Positions 1 to 5,676 of a stretch of DNA of 7,484 nucleotides are shown here, piece by piece. The position numbers and the translations under genes were made by a program. Location: contig DPJQ01000126.1 of NCBI GenBank assembly GCA_003542935.1, positions 1 to 7,484 on the forward strand. The letters are read 5' to 3'. The DNA comes from Lachnospiraceae bacterium (GTDB taxonomy: Bacteria; Bacillota; Clostridia; Lachnospirales; Lachnospiraceae). The notes below the pieces were generated by a model. It saw nothing but the letters and a program-made list of their open reading frames with translations. It had not been told where the DNA came from and did no database searches. Within the stretch, counting starts at the first letter, position 1. The number at the start of each line of letters is the position of its first letter.

Positions 1-387
1 CACTACACCGATAACTTTGCTTGGTGTGATGGCTTCATGATAAAGAATTGCACCTACACCAATGAGGGCTGCTGCCAAAAAAACACTCTGAACAGTAGAT
101 GCCGTACTTACTGACCAGCCTGCTTTATATGCATATATAAAACCAACCTCAAGACCGACAACGGATACTCCGAGCATTACTGTAGCAAAATTTATTTTTC
201 TTAGTTCCGTAATTAAATTTTGCTTTCTGAACAAGGCAAAAAACATGACTGCCGAACACACCGCACCAACCAGATATGTAATGACCATAGATGCCATCGT
301 ATTCATGTCTTTAGGAACTGATTTTGCGCAAATCTGATATACTATATTCGAAAAAACTATTAGAGCAATGGGCCATATATATTCCAT
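1..387 (-). CDS. EamA/DMT-family small membrane transporter, partial (C-terminus outside window)
   Basis: This is a drug/metabolite-type integral membrane exporter of the cytoplasmic membrane. Its 129 visible codons begin MEYIWPIALIVFSNIVYQIC and remain open at the window edge. Four hydrophobic segments are visible, at about residues 3-20, 32-52, 65-88 and 95-115, with a short basic loop (FRKQNL...LRKI) between the second and third. The last segment is followed by YHEAITPSKVIGVV, the usual 'E-x-(I/L)-(T/S)-x-x-x-x-x-G' end of an EamA half. If it stops soon after the edge it would be a single-domain protein of about 140 residues, related to SMR/EmrE, and would have to dimerise. The start is supported by AAGGAAG 8 nt upstream of the ATG. 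A promoter, a short structured leader and an intrinsic terminator precede it, so expression is probably ligand-controlled. The substrate is unknown; guanidinium or another small cation is an inference from the leader only. Confidence 0.85.
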   Translation of the reverse strand, partial: MEYIWPIALIVFSNIVYQICAKSVPKDMNTMASMVITYLVGAVCSAVMFFALFRKQNLITELRKINFATVMLGVSVVGLEVGFIYAYKAGWSVSTASTVQSVFLAAALIGVGAILYHEAITPSKVIGVV

Positions 388-415
388 TTTTTTATCTTCC
401 TTTCTATAAAAAATG

Positions 416-446
416 AAAAAACAGCCAAGCTTTTTAGCCTGACTGT
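416..446 (-). terminator. Intrinsic terminator/attenuator in the EamA leader
   Basis: The arms ACAGTCAGGCT (446-436) and AGCTTGGCTGT (431-421) form an uninterrupted 11-bp stem with two G-U wobbles and an AAAA loop. A TTTTT tract (420-416) follows at once. It lies between the promoter and the gene it should express, about 28 nt before the start codon, so it acts as an attenuator and not as the end of another transcript. Confidence 0.85.
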
Positions 447-467
447 CGGTAGGTGCTCACCCGTGCC
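421..467 (-). promoter_or_regulatory. Candidate transcriptional riboswitch leader (guanidine-IV/mepA-motif-like)
   Basis: The predicted transcript starts almost at the first base of this element. A 5' hairpin has a CGG/CCG stem (463-461 with 449-447) and an 11-nt loop containing GUGAGCACC, which can also form an internal GGU/ACC pairing. The next bases are the 5' arm of an intrinsic terminator. The loop GAGC (458-455) can pair with GCUU (430-427) in the terminator's 3' arm, or AGC with GCU (438-436) in its 5' arm. Such a kissing or pseudoknot contact would compete with the terminator. Very short size, position at the transcription start, direct apposition to a terminator, and a small-molecule exporter downstream all fit the guanidine-IV class as I remember it. 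Guanidine-II (paired ACGR tetraloops) and guanidine-III do not fit well. The class is inferred; the hairpins are seen. Confidence 0.5.
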
Positions 468-470
468 ACA

Positions 471-499
471 AGTATATAATAACACAAACTACATGTCAA
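471..499 (-). promoter_or_regulatory. Sigma-70/SigA-type promoter of the EamA transporter
   Basis: On the minus strand a perfect -35 TTGACA (499-494) is separated by exactly 17 nt from -10 TATACT (476-471). Transcription should start near 464-467, so the RNA begins right at the structured leader. This is the strongest promoter match in the window. Confidence 0.8.
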
Positions 500-804
500 T
501 CATATTCTAACTGGATGTATAACATCTAATATTGCACAGGTCTTAATCCCATTTCAATTTATCCGAATATACTGTTTATTTACATAATGAAGTTATGTCA
601 ACTTACCATAAGCTATCCTGACTCAGTTTTTTACGTGTCTTGTCTGTCGGCTTTAAAACTTTTTTGCAAAACTGCCCATAGATGTCCGGACTTCATTGAA
701 GCCACTGTTTATCGACCTTTCCGATCGGAAACGATGTCCCCCCATGCCGAGAATGCCCGGTATAGCTCCTGTGCAAATCATGTGATACTGCAGCATGTTC
801 CCAT
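500..804. other. AT-rich intergenic stretch with no supported gene
   Basis: No reading frame here has a ribosome binding site or recognisable protein sequence. A 75-codon frame on the plus strand (587-814) and a 47-codon frame on the minus strand (796-653) are open but lack a Shine-Dalgarno sequence and family resemblance. Visible structure is limited to small palindromes: ACATAA-N5-TTATGT at 582-598, GTCCGGAC near 684-691, and a perfect 14-bp palindrome TTTCCGATCGGAAA at 718-731. A TTGACA on the minus strand (601-596) lacks a good -10. The stretch may be decayed DNA or an operator region. Confidence 0.5.
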
Positions 805-846
805 AAAAAAATGACCCCAATCACTCTGGATCAGAATCATTTTTTT
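805..846 (-). terminator. Strong, probably bidirectional, intrinsic terminator after degV
   Basis: A perfect 10-bp A/T-flanked stem joins 805-814 to 837-846. Inside it the pairing continues with several G-U pairs to a loop of about six bases (CAGAGT on the minus strand), giving roughly 18 bp in all. Seven A's and seven T's flank the stem, so it works as a U-tract terminator in both directions. It lies 26 bases past the degV stop and closes the four-gene operon. It also insulates that operon from the separately promoted EamA gene. Confidence 0.85.
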
Positions 847-871
847 AAATCAATGTTTTCAGTAACCGTTA

Positions 872-1756
872 CTATCTTTTATGTTCCGGCACGGCCCGTT
901 TCACGCACAGGCAGGCCAGGGCCCCCGGCCCGATATGGCAGGACACGCTCAAGGACAACGGATCCACATGGGTGACAGGGACATCCGGAAATACCTCCTG
1001 AATCTCTACCTTGAAACGCTCTGCCTCCTCGTAATTCTGGGTGTGGGCCACGGACAGCTCCATTTCTCCCGCCGCTCTCTCCGCCGCAAAACGCTCTGTC
1101 AAATCATGCTGCAGGGCCTCTATCATAGTCTTTTTCGCCTGTTTCTGTCCGCGGACCTTGGCGTAAGCATCCAACTTCTCTCCCTGGATCTGCAACACGG
1201 GCTTTAATTTCAGCATAGTGCCCAGCATAGCCGCAGCCGGGGTGATCCGCCCGCCTTTTTTCAGATATTTTAATGTATCTACCATAATGTAAATGCTGGC
1301 TCGGAGCTTTTCTTCCGTCAGGATCTGCTTGATCTCGGCGCCGCTCTTCCCGGCTTTCGCCAGAAGCAGGGCATCCCGCACAGACATTTTCTGGCTCACG
1401 GATATTCTTTGATTGTCCACTACATGGATACGCCCCTCGTAATCCTGGGCCAGGGACATGGCGGTGGCACAGGAAGTGCTGAGGCCACTGGACATGGGGA
1501 TATGGACGATCTCATCGTACTCTTGCAGCGTCTTTTCCCACAGATCGATCAGGTCACCCGGGGAGGGCTGGGACGTGCTCACGTTGCCGTCATCCCCCAA
1601 TATTCGGAAAAATTCGTCTTTTGTCAGATCGATATCTTCAAAGTAAAGCTTATCATCGATAAAAAATGGCATCGGTACTACAATGACACCCATTTCTTTG
1701 GCTTCTGCCGGGGTGACACCGCTGTTGCTGTCTGTAATAATCGCTATTTTACTCAT
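872..1756 (-). CDS. DegV family protein (fatty-acid-binding, FakB-like)
   Basis: DegV/FakB proteins are cytoplasmic carriers that bind one fatty acid; the better studied ones present it to FakA kinase for acyl-phosphate formation and phospholipid synthesis. This 294-residue protein has the full two-domain length. Family landmarks are MSKIAIITDSNSG at the start, TSQPSPG (residues 61-67), PMSSGLSTS (87-95), LKKGGRI (165-171), R202 in KVRGQK, and HIGPGA (274-279). Thr61, Ser93, Arg170, Arg202 and the late His sit about where FakB lipid-carboxylate ligands are expected (positions recalled, not aligned). The start at 1756 was chosen because AAAGGAG lies six bases upstream and the family begins MxKIAIITDS; an in-frame ATG at 1813 would overlap rng. 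It follows the RNase gene after 31 nt with no promoter evident, so it is probably cotranscribed. Partner kinase and ligand cannot be told from this window. Confidence 0.92.
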   Translation of the reverse strand: MSKIAIITDSNSGVTPAEAKEMGVIVVPMPFFIDDKLYFEDIDLTKDEFFRILGDDGNVSTSQPSPGDLIDLWEKTLQEYDEIVHIPMSSGLSTSCATAMSLAQDYEGRIHVVDNQRISVSQKMSVRDALLLAKAGKSGAEIKQILTEEKLRASIYIMVDTLKYLKKGGRITPAAAMLGTMLKLKPVLQIQGEKLDAYAKVRGQKQAKKTMIEALQHDLTERFAAERAAGEMELSVAHTQNYEEAERFKVEIQEVFPDVPVTHVDPLSLSVSCHIGPGALACLCVKRAVPEHKR

Positions 1757-1787
1757 ATACTTCTCCTTTGTCGTATTGTTCTCCATT

Positions 1788-2993
1788 CTATACGACTTTG
1801 ACCTGTTCTGCAAGCGGCTTACGCATTTTTTTTCGCGTCATTTCCACGATATTCAACGCAGTGATATCGACCACCTCCGTCTGCACCGGATCTGCAGCGG
1901 TCAGGCGGCGCAGCGTCTCCAGCAGTTCTTCGCGGTTTTCCTCCGCATCCATATTGATAAAATCGATCAGGACCATACCGGACAGGTTTCGCAGCCGGAT
2001 CTGCCGGGTGATCTCGGCGGCGGCCTCAAGATTGATCTTCCGATAGGTTTCCTGGGGCGCTTTCTTTCCGCTGAACTTGCCCGAATTGACATCCACGGAT
2101 ACGAATGCCTCCGTCTGCTGGATCATCAGAAAACCGCCGCTTTTCAGCCAGACTTTCTCCCTCAGCGCCTCTTCCAGTACCGTTTCCAGACGATAGAGCT
2201 TGTACATGGGCAGCAGAGGATCCTCATAGAGAGAGAGGCAGGAAACTGCCTCCGGCCATTTTTCTTCCAAATATCGTTCCACCCTGGCGTATACCTCTGC
2301 ATCATCGGTACGGATATTATCCACGGCTGTGGGAAAAGCAGACAGTTCGTCGAGCATCCGCAGATAGAAGGGTTCCGGGCATTTCAGCCGGGAATATACC
2401 GTCCGCGTGTCCGCCCGGTGCAAAAGCTCCTCCATCTGCTTTTGTAGTACCGTAAATTCTTCTCTCAGCGCGGCTTCTTCTGCATCCCGGGCGCTGGTTC
2501 TTATGACCAGCTCCATCCGATTGGGCAGATCAAAAGCCGTACCGATGGCCCGCAGTCGCTCCCGTTCTTTTTTCGACAATTTTTTCGATATCCCCACGCC
2601 GCCTTTTCCGCGGCTCAATACCATGTATTTCCCGGAGAGGGATATCCGAGCCGTAACACAGGGATTTTTTCGGCGGCTGGCCTCCCGGTTCACCTGCACA
2701 AGAACCGCGTCCCCCGGTTTTAGATCACGCTGTTCATGGCCCTGGGGACGATAGACAAAATCCTGTTCCGCCAGAGACAGAAAACAGGTCAGCCCTTTTC
2801 GGATCTCCACGAAAGCACCGTTCATAAAGGGCTGGATTTTCTGTACCTGCCCCAGCCATACCGTATCCAGAAGCTCCTCTCTCCCCTCGGGATGGGCTCG
2901 CAGCTCCCGGATAGTCCCCTGTTCCTCCAGCACACATACCTGCAGTACATCACCCTCCCACGGCAGAGAGGTGATGAGGACACGGCTACTCAA
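1788..2993 (-). CDS. rng: Ribonuclease E/G family endoribonuclease, short form
   Basis: This is a single-strand-specific endoribonuclease that cuts AU-rich RNA near 5' ends in mRNA decay and rRNA processing. With a TTG start it has 401 residues. An S1-like RNA-binding segment (about residues 41-104, LGQVQKIQPFMNGAFVEI) is followed by the RNase-H-like and 5'-sensor region. The DNase I-like catalytic part has SVDVNSGKF and LIDFINM, giving the metal-binding Asp301 and Asp344, which match Asp303 and Asp346 of E. coli RNase E. It ends at RKPLAEQVKVV, just before the point where longer homologues carry the CPxC zinc-link, so no zinc-link is visible. The TTG at 2993 overlaps the preceding stop (ATTGAGTAG), implying translational coupling; GGGG lies about seven bases upstream. 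The ATG at 3056 would add 21 unrelated residues and overlap the upstream gene far more. Function is secure, the start less so. Confidence 0.9.
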   Translation of the reverse strand: MSSRVLITSLPWEGDVLQVCVLEEQGTIRELRAHPEGREELLDTVWLGQVQKIQPFMNGAFVEIRKGLTCFLSLAEQDFVYRPQGHEQRDLKPGDAVLVQVNREASRRKNPCVTARISLSGKYMVLSRGKGGVGISKKLSKKERERLRAIGTAFDLPNRMELVIRTSARDAEEAALREEFTVLQKQMEELLHRADTRTVYSRLKCPEPFYLRMLDELSAFPTAVDNIRTDDAEVYARVERYLEEKWPEAVSCLSLYEDPLLPMYKLYRLETVLEEALREKVWLKSGGFLMIQQTEAFVSVDVNSGKFSGKKAPQETYRKINLEAAAEITRQIRLRNLSGMVLIDFINMDAEENREELLETLRRLTAADPVQTEVVDITALNIVEMTRKKMRKPLAEQVKVV

Positions 2994-3693
2994 TGATCTG
3001 CCCCAGAGCTTCAAGGGAACAGAAATCGTGCCGGCCCTCCGATCCCCGATCGACATATATCTCCAGTCGGTGGATCATCAAGGTAAAAGGCTCCAGAATC
3101 AGTCCTTCCGCCTCAAAAAAAGCTTCCATCAGATATTCCGGCCGCAGATTATCACTGCTGCCCGAAGAAACCTTGATAAAAACAGCGTCACCCTCAAAAT
3201 GCCACTCATAGACGAGGGGACGGATCTCCATCTCCTTCTCGCCCTTTTTGGTTTTCTTCCTTATTATAATGGACGTCCGCTCCATAAAAGCAGCAAAACG
3301 CACCTGCCAGTCATCAGGCAATGGCTGGCTTTCCCGGAAAGAGATGCGGTAATCCGCAGCTTCCACCAAAGACATGGCCTTACCCGCCTTATCCTCCGGC
3401 ACCTGCACCGCGGAGATGACCCGCATTCCCTCCACCATTACATCATTCAGCCGCCGCACCAGTTCTGCAGAAGGGAATGCCGTGCGTATCTGCATATCAA
3501 AATACTCTCCCCCGCTGGTCAGCCCTACGCTCAAAGGATTGGCAAAGGACATGATCATATGGGGGCTGAAGCCTTCAGAATAGGCGATATCGATGCCGGC
3601 CCGGCGGATCGCTTTCTGAAAATAGCGCATGATATCCAGATGGCCAACGAATTTCATAGCGCCTTCTTTAGCAAATTTCACTCTGACCTTCAT
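2986..3693 (-). CDS. DUF2344 / TIGR03936 radical SAM-linked protein
   Basis: This is a cytoplasmic protein of 235 residues from a family found beside, or fused to, TIGR03960 radical SAM proteins; its molecular role is not known to me. The family signature is clear at the N-terminus: KFAKEGAMKFVGHLD (6-20), AIRRAGIDIAYSEGFSPH (28-45), MSFANPLSVG (48-57) and GGEYFD (61-66). His18, Asp20 and His45 are the obvious polar conserved residues. The C-terminal half is less distinctive, with a KKTKKGEKE basic patch near 146-154. The start at 3693 has GGGAGG eight bases upstream and matches the family start MKVRVKF; the frame stays open upstream to 3870, but that part is antisense-like sequence within the preceding gene. 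It overlaps the end of the radical SAM gene by 26 nt and the start of rng by 8 nt, so the three products are probably made in fixed ratio. Confidence 0.92.
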   Translation of the reverse strand: MKVRVKFAKEGAMKFVGHLDIMRYFQKAIRRAGIDIAYSEGFSPHMIMSFANPLSVGLTSGGEYFDMQIRTAFPSAELVRRLNDVMVEGMRVISAVQVPEDKAGKAMSLVEAADYRISFRESQPLPDDWQVRFAAFMERTSIIIRKKTKKGEKEMEIRPLVYEWHFEGDAVFIKVSSGSSDNLRPEYLMEAFFEAEGLILEPFTLMIHRLEIYVDRGSEGRHDFCSLEALGQIIE

Positions 3694-5542
3694 AGCACAC
3701 GCCTCCCTTATATTTTTTCGCCCCGCAGCCGGAACAGGTGCCGCGACAGTTTTCCGTGACCCTCTCCTGCCCGGCCCGTTTCCATTCCCGCAGCAGAAAT
3801 TCCCTGGTAACGCCTGCATCAATGAAATCCCAGGGGAATATCTCGTCATCCGCCCGGGTACGGCACACATAGAAATCGGGATCTACGCCGCAAGCCGCAA
3901 AGGACGCGTCCCAGCGGGCCTGATCATAATACTCCGACCAGGCGTCAAAAATCGCCCCGTGCTCATAGGCATACTGGATCACATCGGCCACCCGGCGGTC
4001 GCCCCGGGCAAAAATCCCTTCCAACACGCTGACATCGGCCTCATGCCAGTTATATTTGATACTTTTCTGATTGAGCTGCCCATGGATCTCTCGGCGCACC
4101 ACAGCGGCCCGACCAAGGAATTCTTCTTTACGGCACATGGGCGCCCACTGGAAGGGCGTAAAAGGCTTGGGCACAAAGAAAGAGGTACTGACCACGATCT
4201 GGCATTTCCCCTTTCTCTGCTCCTTGGGAATATCGTAATACCGCTCGGCAATCTTCTCCGCCAGCCAGGCGATGGCCTTCTGGTCCTCCTCCGTCTCGGT
4301 GGGAAGGCCCAGCATAAAATAAAGCTTCACACGGTTCCAGCCTCCCGCGAAGGCTTTCCCCGCGCCGTCCAGGATCACGTCCTCCGTGAGCCCCTTGTTT
4401 ATCACGTCCCGGAGACGCTGGGAACCGGCCTCCGGCGCAAAAGTCAGGCTGCTCTTTCTAATATCCTGGATCTTCTCCATGACGTCAAGGGAAAACGCGT
4501 CAATCCTAAGGGATGGCAAAGAAATATTCACTCCGCGCCTGTCACATTCATCGATCAGAAAATTCACCAGTTCCGGCAGCCGGGAATAATCACTGGAGCT
4601 CAGGGAACTGAGAGAAATTTCCTCATGTCCTGTGCTGTCCAGCATTTTCATGGCTTTATTCTGCAAAAAGTCCAGATTTCTTTCCCGCAGGGGCCGGTAG
4701 AGCATCCCGGCCTGGCAGAAGCGGCAGCCGCGGATGCAGCCCCTCTGGATCTCCAGTACCACCCGATCCTGGGTGGCCTTGATAAAGGGAATGACCGGCT
4801 TCTCGGGATAATAGGTGTCACTCATATCCTCCACAACCTGTTTCTCGATCACAGCGGGCAATCCGTCTTCCACGGGACGAAAAGAAGCGATCGTTCCGTC
4901 CTCGTGATAGGTGGTTTCATACAGGGAAGGCACATAGATCCCGGGAATCTGTCCGGCCCGTATCAAAAAGTCCCGGCGGCTCCACTGTTCAGCCCGGGCC
5001 CGGCTGTACAGATCCAGCAGATCAAAATACACCGTCTCCCCCTCCCCGATATAAAACAGGTCAAAAAAAGGCGCGATGGGCTCCGGATTGTAGGCACAGG
5101 GACCTCCGCCTATCACAATCGGATCCTCCCAGGTACGTTCTTCGGCACGCAGAGGGATCCCGGACAGTTCCAGGATCTGCAGGATGTTGGTATAGCACAT
5201 CTCATACTGGATCGTGATGCCCAGAAAATCAAAATTCTTCACCGGATCCTGGGATTCCAGCGCAAAAAGAGGGATCTGTCTGTCCCTCAGTATTTTATCC
5301 ATATCCGGCCAGGGGGAATAGACCCGCTCACACCAGACATTTTCCTTCTGATTAAACATATCATAGAGGATCTGGATGCCCAGGTGGGACATACCGATCT
5401 CGTACACGTCCGGAAAACACATACAGAAACGGATATCCACTTTATTCGGGTCTTTCATGACACTGTTGACTTCGTTTCCGATGTATCTCGCCGGTTTCTC
5501 GATCTGCAGTAATATTTCATCTTGTAAGGCAAGTTTTCTCAT
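3668..5542 (-). CDS. TIGR03960 family radical SAM protein with B12-binding-like N-terminal domain
   Basis: This is a putative cobalamin-domain radical SAM enzyme; the reaction and substrate are unknown. The protein has 624 residues. Residues about 34-165 form a Rossmann-like segment (FCMCFPDVYEIGMSHLGIQI, then DFLGITIQYE and VIGGGPCAYNPEPIA) typical of B12-binding-like domains, but the classical DxHxxG base-off motif is not evident. The radical SAM core begins near 260, with CIRGCRFC giving the [4Fe-4S] ligands Cys269, Cys273 and Cys276; SLPSLRID (341-348), TFAPEAGSQRLR (367-378) and KLYFMLGLPTET (406-417) follow. The C-terminus has a second Cys cluster (C599, C603, C606, C616, C624). The ATG at 5542 is chosen for AAAGGAC just upstream and the family-like MRKLALQDEIL; 33 further open codons upstream cross the promoter. 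First gene of the operon, overlapping DUF2344. Its usual association with RNase G suggests RNA or ribosome biology, by inference only. Confidence 0.93.
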   Translation of the reverse strand: MRKLALQDEILLQIEKPARYIGNEVNSVMKDPNKVDIRFCMCFPDVYEIGMSHLGIQILYDMFNQKENVWCERVYSPWPDMDKILRDRQIPLFALESQDPVKNFDFLGITIQYEMCYTNILQILELSGIPLRAEERTWEDPIVIGGGPCAYNPEPIAPFFDLFYIGEGETVYFDLLDLYSRARAEQWSRRDFLIRAGQIPGIYVPSLYETTYHEDGTIASFRPVEDGLPAVIEKQVVEDMSDTYYPEKPVIPFIKATQDRVVLEIQRGCIRGCRFCQAGMLYRPLRERNLDFLQNKAMKMLDSTGHEEISLSSLSSSDYSRLPELVNFLIDECDRRGVNISLPSLRIDAFSLDVMEKIQDIRKSSLTFAPEAGSQRLRDVINKGLTEDVILDGAGKAFAGGWNRVKLYFMLGLPTETEEDQKAIAWLAEKIAERYYDIPKEQRKGKCQIVVSTSFFVPKPFTPFQWAPMCRKEEFLGRAAVVRREIHGQLNQKSIKYNWHEADVSVLEGIFARGDRRVADVIQYAYEHGAIFDAWSEYYDQARWDASFAACGVDPDFYVCRTRADDEIFPWDFIDAGVTREFLLREWKRAGQERVTENCRGTCSGCGAKKYKGGVCYEGQSEIC

Positions 5543-5565
5543 GTCTGTCCTTTCGCTCTTTGTAC

Positions 5566-5581
5566 GCCGCAGATGTGCGGC
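5566..5581 (-). promoter_or_regulatory. GC-rich stem-loop in the operon 5' leader
   Basis: On the minus strand GCCGCA and TGCGGC form a perfect 6-bp stem around the tetraloop CATC. It ends 23 nt before the start codon of the radical SAM gene and about 25 nt after the expected transcription start. No U-tract follows, so it is not a terminator. It could stabilise the mRNA or be a control site; nothing here shows which. Confidence 0.5.
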
Positions 5582-5612
5582 CGTCCAGGAAAAATGAAAC
5601 TCAATTGCCAGT

Positions 5613-5641
5613 ATTATATACATTTTGCGGAAGAACTGCAA
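5613..5641 (-). promoter_or_regulatory. SigA-type promoter of the radical SAM-DUF2344-rng-degV operon
   Basis: On the minus strand -35 TTGCAG (5641-5636) and a perfect -10 TATAAT (5618-5613) are spaced by 17 nt. Transcription should start near 5606, giving a leader of about 64 nt. The promoter lies just downstream of the acetyltransferase stop and no clear terminator separates them, so read-through from that gene may add to expression. Confidence 0.75.
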
Positions 5642-5676
5642 GCTGAAAAAGTTTTACCTGGCCGACTGCCTGTGAA

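Noticed and set aside
421..467. Guanidine-II (mini-ykkC) or guanidine-III riboswitch
   Set aside because: There are no paired ACGR tetraloop hairpins for class II, and the class III H-type pseudoknot with long complementary arms cannot be drawn.
653..796. A 47-codon minus-strand open frame in the same stretch
   Set aside because: No Shine-Dalgarno before the ATG and no family similarity that I can name; kept only as a note in the gap description.
587..814. A 75-codon plus-strand open frame in the intergenic stretch
   Set aside because: No Shine-Dalgarno, no recognisable protein, and it runs into the terminator stem.
1683..2447. A 254-codon plus-strand open frame
   Set aside because: Antisense to rng and degV, with low-complexity His/Gln/Arg-rich translation and no family resemblance.
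2971..3759. A 262-codon plus-strand open frame
   Set aside because: Antisense to the DUF2344 gene and its neighbours' ends; no motif or start signal.
3629..5512. A 627-codon open frame on the plus strand
   Set aside because: It lies wholly antisense to the clearly recognisable radical SAM and DUF2344 genes, shows no family motifs and has no convincing ribosome binding site; it is a shadow of codon bias.
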